From the NCBI GenBank assembly GCA_022773025.1, contig JALEZF010000016.1:62001-126000 (forward strand): a DNA stretch of 64,000 bases. Direction: 5' to 3'. Made by a program: the position numbers and the translations under genes. The notes under the pieces were generated by a model. It did not search any database. It worked only from the letters and a program-made list of their open reading frames with translations, and had not been told where the DNA came from. This document shows, one piece after another, positions 49,522 to 57,955 of this stretch. This DNA is from Clostridium sp. GTDB lineage: Bacteria > Bacillota > Clostridia > Clostridiales > Clostridiaceae. Position 1 is the stretch's first letter; every line of letters starts with the position of its first letter.

Positions 49522-51247
49522 AATGAACACCTGCCTTTGTATCACCAAATATAATCGCTGAATCCTCATTTGATTTTTTTACATCTTCCATAGGAATATG
49601 GTCATGTTCACTTATTATCTTTGTAACTAGTGGCATACAGAAGCCTCCTTGACATCTTCCCATTCCAGGCCTTACCCTCTTTTTAATCCCATCCACAGTA
49701 TGAACAGGTATAGGTGATTCTAATGCATCTATGATTTCTCCCTTGCTGACCTCTTCACATCTACATATGATTACACCATAGTCAGGATTTTTACTAATCA
49801 TTTTTGAACGTTCCTCTTTGCTCATTTCCCTTAATACAGGTATTCCATTTCTACAAGGATTAAAGTCTTCGTTCTTTCTAACATCACGAATTTTTTTCAA
49901 CTCCTCAATGGCCATCTTTGAAACATCCTCAGCTACTGCTGGAGCTGTTGTAAGTCCTGGGGATTGAATTCCTGCACAGTGAATCATATTCTTTGTCTTT
50001 CTTCCTTTTTCAATAACAAAATCCTCTTCAAAGGTTGCTGCCCGTACACCCGTAAAATAAGTGATTATATCACGCTCTGATAAGCCTTTTGAAGTTTGCT
50101 TTTGCTTTTTAAAAACTTCTTCAATACTTTTAGCTTCCGTCGCAAAATTTTCTTTTTCATAGGTTTCAACAGCATTAGGACCTACTAGCAAATTGTCGTG
50201 AACTGTCCGTAAAATCCCTCCACCTTTTGTATGTTTTTTATTTCGACCTAAGGTTTTAATAGAGGCTATGGTCCTTACAAGGTGAGCAGATTTCTTGTCT
50301 AATATAGAGTTTGTCCCACATCTCGGATGGATAGAGTAGAATCGATCCTTCGCCATAGAAGCTATGTCTTCTGCAAAAGTTCCCGCTGCGTTAATAACCA
50401 GCTTTGGAAATATATCTCCCTTGTTTGTATGAACGCAGGTTATCTCTCCTTCTTCAACTTCCATTCCTAATACAGCTGTATTCAAAGATACTTTAGCCCC
50501 ATTTGTCACAGCATTTTCTCCATAAGCTATAGTAAGTCCATAAGGACATACACAACCAGCACTTGGATTGTACAAAGCGAAAGAAAATTCCTCATTGAGT
50601 TCCGGTTCATCATCCCTCAATTTCTTTTTTCCAATAACCTTTGTATCCTTCACTCCACAGATATGCTTCCTCTCCATTGCATAAAGCCATATAAGAGGAT
50701 ATAGATAGGATTGTTTAAAACCAACATACTGTCCACATCTTTTGAATGGTACAGAAAGTTCACTACATACTTTACTAAACATCTCATTTCCCTTAAGCAC
50801 ATAGTGTTGCTTCAAACTTCCTTTTCCTAGGTCAACTCCTGGGTGAACCTCACCATCATTCCTTCCTGATGCCTGCATAGCTAAGTCTGACTCTTTTTCA
50901 ACTAGAAGCACTTTAAGCTTCCATCTCGTAAGCTCTCTTGCAATACTTGCCCCTGAAATTCCACCTCCGATTATTAATACATCTGGAACTTCTCCTTCTA
51001 ACTCTGAGCTTTTTATTTTGGGTACTCTCATCTTCGGTATATTAGCTCCTGTAAACTCAATATCATTAACCACATGCATATGACTCTTTTTCACTACGCA
51101 CAAAGAACAGGCATGAACGACATCTTCCCAGGATTCTAATGTACCCTTTACTTTGATGCATTCATCTTCAATCTTTACTCTAAGTTTTCCTTCATACTCC
51201 CGGTCCAGCTTTTTCTGAATTTTTCTTTCAAGATTTTCTATATTCAT
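49508..51247 (-). CDS. GlpA-like FAD dehydrogenase with C-terminal BFD-type [2Fe-2S] domain
   Basis: 579 residues from the ATG at 51247 (GGGGGT upstream). An ~80-residue N-terminal BON-like extension with VVKKSHMHVVND precedes the FAD site DVLIIGGGISGASIARELTRW. The dehydrogenase part contains QASGRNDGEVHPGVDLGKGS and CAGIQSPGLTTAPAVAEDV. The C-terminal bfr-associated ferredoxin-like domain has GVIICRCEEVSKGEI and GMGRCQGGFCMP (CXC and CX4C). Similar proteins oxidise glycerol-3-phosphate anaerobically. First gene of the operon, divergent from a TetR gene. Confidence 0.82.
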   Translation of the reverse strand: MNIENLERKIQKKLDREYEGKLRVKIEDECIKVKGTLESWEDVVHACSLCVVKKSHMHVVNDIEFTGANIPKMRVPKIKSSELEGEVPDVLIIGGGISGASIARELTRWKLKVLLVEKESDLAMQASGRNDGEVHPGVDLGKGSLKQHYVLKGNEMFSKVCSELSVPFKRCGQYVGFKQSYLYPLIWLYAMERKHICGVKDTKVIGKKKLRDDEPELNEEFSFALYNPSAGCVCPYGLTIAYGENAVTNGAKVSLNTAVLGMEVEEGEITCVHTNKGDIFPKLVINAAGTFAEDIASMAKDRFYSIHPRCGTNSILDKKSAHLVRTIASIKTLGRNKKHTKGGGILRTVHDNLLVGPNAVETYEKENFATEAKSIEEVFKKQKQTSKGLSERDIITYFTGVRAATFEEDFVIEKGRKTKNMIHCAGIQSPGLTTAPAVAEDVSKMAIEELKKIRDVRKNEDFNPCRNGIPVLREMSKEERSKMISKNPDYGVIICRCEEVSKGEIIDALESPIPVHTVDGIKKRVRPGMGRCQGGFCMPLVTKIISEHDHIPMEDVKKSNEDSAIIFGDTKAGVHFEKV

Positions 51248-51334
51248 AATTACCCCCATTACTACATAGTAGCAGGCAGCTGTGTCAAATCCTTTTCCGC
51301 TTCAAAATTTGCTGTCTTTTATAATTCTAGGTTA

Positions 51335-51354
51335 AGTCGGTCACGCGTCCGACT
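51335..51354. promoter_or_regulatory. Palindromic operator between tetR-like gene and redox operon
   Basis: AGTCGG-TCACGCGT-CCGACT: a 20-bp GC-rich inverted repeat in otherwise AT-rich DNA, 88 bp upstream of the GlpA-like start and 173 bp from the TetR start. Size and position fit a TetR-family operator. Confidence 0.6.
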
Positions 51355-51526
51355 ATCTATCTTAAATTTAACTCTTTTTCTATAATATGTCAACATTCAT
51401 TTTGTATATGTATTCTTCATTTTTTCACTGCCTAGACAAACATCTTTCTCTGACATATACTGTAATTATTAGAATTACATCAATGTATTTTTATTTTAAA
51501 TTTATTTATAGAAAGGACTCATCATA

Positions 51527-52114
51527 ATGGCAGCTCCAAGAAAAGATAACGTGCAAGAACTTATTATAGATGCCACTGAAAAGCTATTAGAAACTCAGAA
51601 ACTATCTGATATACCCTTTTCTCAGATAGCCAAATGTGCTGGAATTTCAAAGGGCACTTTATATTATCATTACAAAAGCAAGAATGATATACTATTTGAT
51701 ATCATGGACAAGTATCTATCTAAACAGTTCCATGACTTGATTGCATGGACCGAGAATCCAGATAAGGATACCTCTCTTCACCGTCTTGTAAAATATGTAC
51801 TAGAGCGTGATATTTCCAATGCCAATATGCGTCTACACTTTTTCTATGATGCTATGCTGGGAAATGAAGAAGTCCGAATTAAACTTTTAAAGCGTTATGA
51901 AGATTTCGCAAAGATTATTGCAGAAAAGATAGAGGAGCGAACTTCCATAATATCAGCTGACTATCTTGCTTGGCTTATCCTTCTTTTATCTGATGGGTTA
52001 TTTATACACAAAACCTTAAACAATGAAAATCTAGATGTGACAAAATTTATAATCCAGAGCGAAGAACTTATAGGAATCCTAAGCAATAGCTCCTCAGATT
52101 CTAAGCTGAAATAA
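51527..52114 (+). CDS. TetR-family transcriptional regulator
   Basis: 195 residues. The N-terminal HTH is typical: FSQIAKCAGISKGTLYYHYKSKNDILFDI (about 30-58). The C-terminal ligand domain is not recognisable. Divergent from the GlpA-like operon with a clear palindrome between them, so it is the likely repressor of the 44.5-51.2 kb operon and maybe of the 37.8-43.6 kb one. Confidence 0.88.
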   Translation: MAAPRKDNVQELIIDATEKLLETQKLSDIPFSQIAKCAGISKGTLYYHYKSKNDILFDIMDKYLSKQFHDLIAWTENPDKDTSLHRLVKYVLERDISNANMRLHFFYDAMLGNEEVRIKLLKRYEDFAKIIAEKIEERTSIISADYLAWLILLLSDGLFIHKTLNNENLDVTKFIIQSEELIGILSNSSSDSKLK

Positions 52115-52116
52115 TA

Positions 52117-52189
52117 AAAGGCCAGCTTAAGTTTTGAATTGCTACCTGTATACTTTATAAAGGTAGTATATCCTTATAAGCTAGCCTTT
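52117..52189. terminator. Bidirectional terminator
   Basis: AAAGGCCAGCTTA and TATAAGCTAGCCTTT bracket an inner CTACCT/AGGTAG hairpin, between convergent genes. Confidence 0.65.
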
Positions 52190-52215
52190 GTTTCTTAATA
52201 TTTTGAATTTCTCTT

Positions 52216-53273
52216 TTAGATATAAGAAACTTTCTTTTTATATTTATTACATATAGCTTTTACTCTTTTTCTTATGATTACTATAAGAAAAAGTATAATT
52301 AAAATTAATAACACAAATATTCCAGCAATCATAATAGCATATCTATTAGGATTCCTTAAAAGGCTCCCAATGCTTCTGCTATCCTCTACAACTTTTCTAT
52401 TCTGTGAAGTGCTGTAATCTTGGGAAACATCTGCTACCACTCTATAAAGCTTTTCATCATCAATCTCTAATAAGGTTTTCAATTCTTTACCTGTTAAATA
52501 AGCATCTATCAATGGATATCCCGGTACATTATCTGCCCCTATCCCAAGAGAAAAGGAAATTTACCATTTTCCCCAGCGGAAACAATATAAGTATCCCCAT
52601 GATGAATAGGTTCTTCTAACTGAGAATGAGTATGTCCACTTATTATTAGGTCTATATCAGACACATTTTTTGCTAGAATTTCATCCTCAGATTTACTTTC
52701 ATCTGACCATGTTCCACTATGAGATATACAGATAATCATATCCACATCTTCCTTGGACTTAATTTTATCTACCGTATCCTTTGCAGCTTTCACAGGGTCC
52801 TTAAACTCTAAGGCACAAGTTGGAGCACAAGCCAAAACATCCTTTCCAAATACTCCAAAGACAGCTGTCTTCACATCACCTTTTTTCACAACCACATAGT
52901 CCTTTACTCCATAATAGTCAAAAGCATCTTTAATCTGCTGTGTTTCCTTCGTGATACCTTTTTTATTCATTGATTCCCAATCCACATTGCATAAAACCAT
53001 GGATGGTAATCTATCTCCAGAATTAACTGCTGTCTTAAACATGGATGCAAGTCCAGCTGAACGATAATCATATTCATGATTTCCTAAAGTTGTGACATCA
53101 CATCCAAGGTCCCCTAACATCCTTAGCTCTGCAGCTTCTTCCTCATAAACCGTTTGAATTAAAGTTCCCATAGAGAAATCTCCAGCATCTAATATCAGTC
53201 CATTTGGATTTTCGCTGTTTTTTTCATTTATCAATGTTTTCATTCTAGAAAATCCACCAACATCAGTTTCCAT
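52216..53273 (-). pseudogene. Broken 5'-nucleotidase/metallophosphoesterase, membrane-anchored
   Basis: 53273-52539 encodes the catalytic core of a UshA-type phosphatase: LDAGDFSMGTL, LGNHEYDY, CISHSGTWSDE and ISGHTHSQLEEP, but the first metal motif (D-X-H) and any signal peptide are missing. The frame breaks after GENGKFPFLLG. A shifted frame resumes with GADNVPGYPLIDAYLTGKEL from the C-terminal domain and ends with a membrane anchor (IAGIFVLLILIILFLIVII) and a basic tail (52512-52216). Most of the C-terminal substrate domain is deleted. Confidence 0.75.
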
Positions 53274-53454
53274 AACCTCTTCATATATAACTCCCCCCTT
53301 CTTCTTCTCTTATCTATGATTCATTTTTATTCCATATATTTACTAATTACATTTTACTTTAAAATTTTTAATAAGTATAGAACTTATGTAGATATAGTAA
53401 TTTTTATTAAATAGACTATAGGTTTAGAGGTTTCTCTATATATTAACCATAAAA
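53274..53454. other. Intergenic region between thiC and the broken nucleotidase
   Basis: AT-rich, no gene or recognisable element apart from the thiC terminator at its end. The missing start of the nucleotidase is not preserved here. Confidence 0.3.
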
Positions 53455-53490
53455 TAAAGTCATAGAAAACCACTGATTCTATGACTTTAA
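53455..53490 (-). terminator. Terminator of thiC
   Basis: AAAGTCATAGAA and TTCTATGACTTT form a perfect 12-bp stem, followed by ATTTTA on the reverse strand. Confidence 0.75.
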
Positions 53491-53532
53491 AATTATTCTT
53501 AATATTTTTATGTTATTAATAAATTTGTTCTT

Positions 53533-54840
53533 CTATTCGTCAAATATGGATACTATCTCCCCGTCAAGAATTCTGTTCATATTTTTAACAGCACAGAAAT
53601 TACCACACATACTGCATGTATCCTCTTTTTCAGGCTGTGAAGAAGCTCTATATCTTCTTGCCTTCTCAGGGTCTATAGAAAGCTCAAACATACGCTGCCA
53701 ATCAAGTTTCTTTCTTGCAAGGCTCATTTCATTATCCCAATCCATAGCATTAGGAACACCCTTAGCAATATCTGCAGCATGAGCCGCAATTTTTGTAGCA
53801 ATAATTCCTTCTTTAACATCATCTATATCTGGTAGACGCAAATGTTCTGCTGGTGTCACATAACATAAGAAAGACGCTCCGTTTGCAGCAGCAATGGCTC
53901 CTCCAATTGCTGAAGTTATGTGGTCATATCCTGGAGCTACATCAGTAACTATAGGTCCTAATACATAGAACGGTGCAGAATTACATAATGTCTTTTGTAT
54001 TTCCATATTAGCAGCAATTTGATTCATAGGCATATGTCCAGGTCCTTCTATCATTACCTGTACATCTTTTTCCCATGCACGTCTTGTTAGCTCTCCTAAG
54101 GTGATAAGCTCTTCGATTTGTGAAGCATCTGTAGCATCCTTAAGACAACCTGGACGGCAAGCGTCACCAAGACTTAATGTGACGTCGTATTCTCTACAGA
54201 TATCTAAAATTTCATCAAAATGCTCATAGAAAGGATTCTCCTCTCCAGTCATCTCCATCCATGCAAAAATGATGGAACCTCCTCTTGAAACGATGTTTGT
54301 AAGACGTTTATTTCTCTTAAATTTATGAGCGGTCTCCTTATTGATTCCACAATGAATAGTCATGAAATCAACTCCATCCTCAGCATGGATTCGTACAATG
54401 TCAATCCATTCTTGAGAAGTTATTTTAATAAGAGGTTTATGGTAGTAAACTACTGCATCATATATAGGAACTGTCCCAATCATAGCTGTACAATTCTCAG
54501 TAAGGTGTCTTCTAAACTTTCTAGTATCTCCATAGGAACTTAAATCCATAATTGCTTCTGCTCCCATATCAACAGCACTTTGAACTTTAGCAAATTCCAT
54601 ATCTAGATCAATCATATCTCTTGAAGTTCCAAGATTTACATTGATTTTTGTTTTTAACATAGACCCAAGACCATTAGGAGAAATTGCCTTGTGGTTCTTG
54701 TTACATGGAATAATTATCTTCCCTTCTGACATAAGCTTAATAAGCTTGTCCATAGAAATATTCTCTTTTTCAGAAACTACCTTCATCTCATTGGTAATGA
54801 TACCATTACGAGCAGCTTCCATTTGTGTTGAATAGTTCAT
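53533..54840 (-). CDS. thiC: Phosphomethylpyrimidine synthase ThiC
   Basis: 435 residues from the ATG at 54840; the frame stays open upstream into the riboswitch, but the ribosome site AAGG and homology begin here. Radical SAM enzyme that turns AIR into HMP-P for thiamine. Conserved pieces: [73 protein letters not shown] and the C-terminal cluster Cys in [11 protein letters not shown] (CX2CX3C here). Short clostridial form without the N-terminal extension of E. coli ThiC. Controlled by TPP. Confidence 0.93.
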   Translation of the reverse strand: MNYSTQMEAARNGIITNEMKVVSEKENISMDKLIKLMSEGKIIIPCNKNHKAISPNGLGSMLKTKINVNLGTSRDMIDLDMEFAKVQSAVDMGAEAIMDLSSYGDTRKFRRHLTENCTAMIGTVPIYDAVVYYHKPLIKITSQEWIDIVRIHAEDGVDFMTIHCGINKETAHKFKRNKRLTNIVSRGGSIIFAWMEMTGEENPFYEHFDEILDICREYDVTLSLGDACRPGCLKDATDASQIEELITLGELTRRAWEKDVQVMIEGPGHMPMNQIAANMEIQKTLCNSAPFYVLGPIVTDVAPGYDHITSAIGGAIAAANGASFLCYVTPAEHLRLPDIDDVKEGIIATKIAAHAADIAKGVPNAMDWDNEMSLARKKLDWQRMFELSIDPEKARRYRASSQPEKEDTCSMCGNFCAVKNMNRILDGEIVSIFDE

Positions 54841-54869
54841 TAGCTTTACCTTCTTTCTTTTCAGGGCAA

Positions 54870-54904
54870 GAGAAAACGGAGAATACCAATCTAGGTATTC
54901 TCCG
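54870..54904 (-). terminator. Terminator of the TPP riboswitch expression platform
   Basis: CGGAGAATACC (54904-54894) and GGTATTCTCCG (54887-54877) form an 11-bp stem followed by TTTTCTC on the reverse strand, between aptamer and thiC. Confidence 0.8.
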
Positions 54905-54923
54905 TATAATAAGCAAGTGCCTT

Positions 54924-55009
54924 CTCTTCCTACGGTGGCATTACCCACATCAGGTTTAAGGGTCGAAGTTTGATTACTTCCTCTCAGCCTGCTGTACAAG
55001 CTCCCCTGA
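54924..55009 (-). ncRNA. TPP riboswitch (THI box)
   Basis: Reverse strand: GGGGAGC, then GCUGAGAGGAAG, GACCCUUAAACCUGAU, GUGGGUAAUGCCACCGUAGGAAG, the canonical TPP aptamer. With the following terminator it should stop thiC transcription when TPP is abundant. Confidence 0.95.
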
Positions 55010-55079
55010 AATATATTTTTCTAAATATTATCATAATCATTTGGTTTTGTCAAATTTTCAATCTAATCATTGCTTAATC

Positions 55080-56831
55080 TTAATCAAAACTATTTTGTAA
55101 CTTTATATCTAAATCTTCCTCTTCATAAATACTTATACAATTCTTATTGCTATTTTTGCTTTTATACATAGCCGTATCAGCCTTATGTACTAGCGTACTT
55201 ACTCCTTGAGATGAAATCCACTTCGTTATACCAATACTAAGCGTAACAGCCACATTTCCACTTATATTTTCAGTACTGTATAAAAATTCTTTTTGAATGT
55301 TTTTCAATATTTCAATAGAGGATTCCAGGGTTTTACCCTTAAAAATGATGCAAAATTCATCACCACCAAAGCGAAATGATTTCACATTGCCATGGTTCTT
55401 AAGTAGTATTCTCCCTAGTTCTTTAAGAATGTTGTCCCCATTTTCATGACCATAGGTATCATTTACTTTTTTAAAATTATCTATATCAATCATTGCAAAG
55501 TAATAATCCGACTTATGGTCTAAAATCATATTATCGAACTCCTCACGCAATGCTGTTCTTGTATACACTCCAGTAAGTTCATCAATGAGGATCTTTTTTT
55601 GCAGTCTCTGCTGCTCATTCTGAAACATCATAACAATTCCATAAAGTACATATCCACAATAGATAACCATGGCCATGCCTAGAAAAATCATAAATGGCAT
55701 TTTCATCTGTAAAAACACAAGTACCTCTGAAGAAAGAGGAAGAAGTGTTAAAACATACTTAAGATAATCTAAAAAATATCCAAATAAAAGTATTATGACT
55801 CCAGTGCCAAAATGTTTTAATTCAGCTTTTCTTAAGTTAGGTGTAATCTCTCTAATTACATTTAAGAAATTTATCACTGCCAGTACCATTAGTATAGGCC
55901 TGAAATAGTTTATGGAGCACACTGCCATGATGTGTAACATACATCCTATTATATATAAGCCACATTGTAGAAATAGTACTTTTCTCTTCCACCCTTTTAG
56001 CTGAAATTTAAATATATCTTGAAGTATTAAAAAAGATGTAAGGGTCATAAAAGAATCTAGGACATAGAATTTCAGCTCATTTATGGCGGAATATAGTGGA
56101 CTATAATCAAACATCTCCCATAATAAAAGGCTATCAGTACTATAAAATGTCACCCAACCTATAGTGAGTACAATAAGCTTTACTAATATGGATATCGGTT
56201 GCTTCTTTAAATACCTTATAATCGACATAATAATTAGAACCAATACAATTACCATACAAAGTCCAATTACAAATATATTTGAAGCCATATCCACTAAAGA
56301 ATTTAAAATAAAGTCACTATGCTGTCCAATTTCAACTATACGTATAAGACTTAATTCATAAATAAAGGCATGCCCTGACTTTAATACAATCTTTAGCTCC
56401 TTTCCAAAATCTTCTGGATTCAAATTCACTATTATCAAATGAGTAGCGTTGTAATATGGATAAAGAAAGCTATTTATATCAGAATTACCATAACTTTTAC
56501 GTAGTCGCCCATCTATGTAGATATCAGCCTGCTGAAACAGCACTTTAAATCTTAAAACCCCTCCAACAATGGGCTTCTCTGGCAGATAATTTGTAAGGGT
56601 TATCTCATTAGTTCCTAAAGTCAGTGGAAGCTTGTTGGGTAGCTGTACAAAAATAGGTTCGTCTGAAAGATTAGTTGTATATTTCCAGTTATCAGATAGT
56701 TTAGAAATGGTATTTTCTCTTTTCTTATGTAAGTTTGGATTAGTAAATATAAAACAAAATAATCCTATTAATAGTGTCATAATACACGCAATAGAAGTAA
56801 TCGTTATTATTTTCTTATTTATAGACTCCAT
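55080..56831 (-). CDS. Membrane diguanylate cyclase with 7TMR-DISM-like sensor
   Basis: 583 residues: N-terminal membrane helix (12-31), an extracytoplasmic beta-rich part (about 35-175, LTNYLPEKPIVGGVLRFKVLFQQADIYIDGRLRKSYG), seven hydrophobic helices (about 180-400), then GGDEF (about 415-570) with DELTGVYTRTALREEF, AMIDIDNFKKVNDTYGHENGD and FRFGGDEFCIIF. The active site is intact; the RXXD inhibitory site upstream of GGDEF is not evident (NHGNVKS), so product inhibition may be weak. Single gene with a structured leader. Confidence 0.83.
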   Translation of the reverse strand: MESINKKIITITSIACIMTLLIGLFCFIFTNPNLHKKRENTISKLSDNWKYTTNLSDEPIFVQLPNKLPLTLGTNEITLTNYLPEKPIVGGVLRFKVLFQQADIYIDGRLRKSYGNSDINSFLYPYYNATHLIIVNLNPEDFGKELKIVLKSGHAFIYELSLIRIVEIGQHSDFILNSLVDMASNIFVIGLCMVIVLVLIIMSIIRYLKKQPISILVKLIVLTIGWVTFYSTDSLLLWEMFDYSPLYSAINELKFYVLDSFMTLTSFLILQDIFKFQLKGWKRKVLFLQCGLYIIGCMLHIMAVCSINYFRPILMVLAVINFLNVIREITPNLRKAELKHFGTGVIILLFGYFLDYLKYVLTLLPLSSEVLVFLQMKMPFMIFLGMAMVIYCGYVLYGIVMMFQNEQQRLQKKILIDELTGVYTRTALREEFDNMILDHKSDYYFAMIDIDNFKKVNDTYGHENGDNILKELGRILLKNHGNVKSFRFGGDEFCIIFKGKTLESSIEILKNIQKEFLYSTENISGNVAVTLSIGITKWISSQGVSTLVHKADTAMYKSKNSNKNCISIYEEEDLDIKLQNSFD

Positions 56832-56879
56832 TCTAACTCCTTTAATATGAAAATTAGATATAGACTGCGTATCATGCTA

Positions 56880-56941
56880 AGATGTAACTTGAGAAGTTTT
56901 GCTTTTCTCTTGGGATAAAGAAAAGCTATTTCTTTACATCT
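56880..56941 (-). other. Structured leader of the GGDEF gene
   Basis: Reverse strand AGATGTAA ... TTACATCT (perfect 8-bp closing stem) encloses CTTTTCT/AGAAAAG and an alternative GAGAA/TTCTC pairing that excludes it. It lies 49 bases before the start codon. It does not match c-di-GMP-I or -II aptamers as I know them. Confidence 0.4.
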
Positions 56942-57048
56942 ATAAAATTGGGAAGCTTAAAGTAAATTTATTATTTTTATTGTACATCTTTTTCCATTAT
57001 ATCACAATATTTTTCTATTCTTATATCTGCATTTGCTTTTTCGCTTAT
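56942..57048. other. Intergenic, no recognised element
   Basis: AT-rich; presumably holds the GGDEF gene promoter, but no clear -35/-10 pair was found. Confidence 0.3.
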
Positions 57049-57105
57049 AAAAAAAGAGATTAAGTATAAGCTTTAAGATAAGCTCCATACCTAATCTCTT
57101 TAGAT
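57049..57105 (-). terminator. Terminator of the OYE-ADC/SDR operon
   Basis: AAAGAGATTAGGTAT pairs with ATACTTAATCTCTTT (one mismatch), followed by TTTT on the reverse strand. Confidence 0.75.
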
Positions 57106-57156
57106 TTTTAATTGCATATATTTTTATAATTTGTAATTGTTCCTTAGTTAATTCAA

Positions 57157-57933
57157 TTAAACAAGTGATCCTCCACCATCTACAATTACAAATTGTCCTT
57201 GAACATAGCTTGAAGCATCGCTGGAGAAGTAAATTATTGTTCCATTTAGTTCTCCTTTTCTGCCTGGACGACTTGTTGGATTCATCATATTATATCCTGC
57301 TAAGAATTGTTCTGATTTAAATAAAGTACTTGCTGTCATTTCAGATTCAAACAAAGCAGGTCCTATGGCATTTACAGTGATTCCATATCTTGCATAAGAA
57401 GCTGCCATGCCCTTTGTTAGCCCTAATACTGCCGCCTTTGATGCATTATAGGAATGTCTTATAAATACATCATTCTTATCAGCAATTACTGCATTTACTG
57501 ATGCTATATTTACTATTTTTCCATAGCCTCTTTCCTTCATTTGAGGGATTACATATTTGCAAGCTAAGAAAATCCCCTTTACATTTGTGTTAAATGACTT
57601 GTCCCAGTCCTCCTCTGACATACTGTCAACTCCACCACGCACTGCAACTCCTGCATTGTTTAATAGTATGTCAATATGTCCAAATGTTTCAACAACAGTT
57701 CCCATTGCTGACTTTACACTTTCTTCATCTGTTACATCACATTGAACTGCAATAACCTTATGTCCAGTTTCCTCTAATCTTTTCTTTACATCATTAAGCT
57801 TTTCAACTCTTCTAGCAAGTAATGCTACATCTGCTCCTGCCTCAGCATATGCAAGTGCTGCATCTGCTCCAAGTCCCGAACTAGCTCCTGTTACAACTGC
57901 AACTTTTCCTGTTAACTCAAATAAATTATTCAT
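57157..57933 (-). CDS. Short-chain dehydrogenase/reductase (SDR)
   Basis: 258 residues, classical SDR: TGASSGLGADAALAYA (cofactor), NNAGVAVRGGVD, catalytic Ser in VNIASVNAV and YNASKAAVLGLTK (Tyr and Lys). LLARRVEKL after strand 2 suggests NADP(H). C-terminal YVQGQFVIVDGGGSLV. It follows the OYE-ADC fusion gene by 22 bases and is expected to act on the same substrate, for example reducing a ketone. Confidence 0.87.
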   Translation of the reverse strand: MNNLFELTGKVAVVTGASSGLGADAALAYAEAGADVALLARRVEKLNDVKKRLEETGHKVIAVQCDVTDEESVKSAMGTVVETFGHIDILLNNAGVAVRGGVDSMSEEDWDKSFNTNVKGIFLACKYVIPQMKERGYGKIVNIASVNAVIADKNDVFIRHSYNASKAAVLGLTKGMAASYARYGITVNAIGPALFESEMTASTLFKSEQFLAGYNMMNPTSRPGRKGELNGTIIYFSSDASSYVQGQFVIVDGGGSLV

Positions 57934-57955
57934 TTTATTTCCTCCCTTTTATAAT

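Noticed and set aside
54841..54999. N-terminal extension of ThiC into the leader
   Set aside because: The open frame passes through the TPP aptamer and terminator; homology and ribosome site support the start at 54840.
56880..56941. c-di-GMP riboswitch upstream of the GGDEF gene
   Set aside because: Conserved aptamer cores of class I and II are absent; only the generic stem structure is reported.
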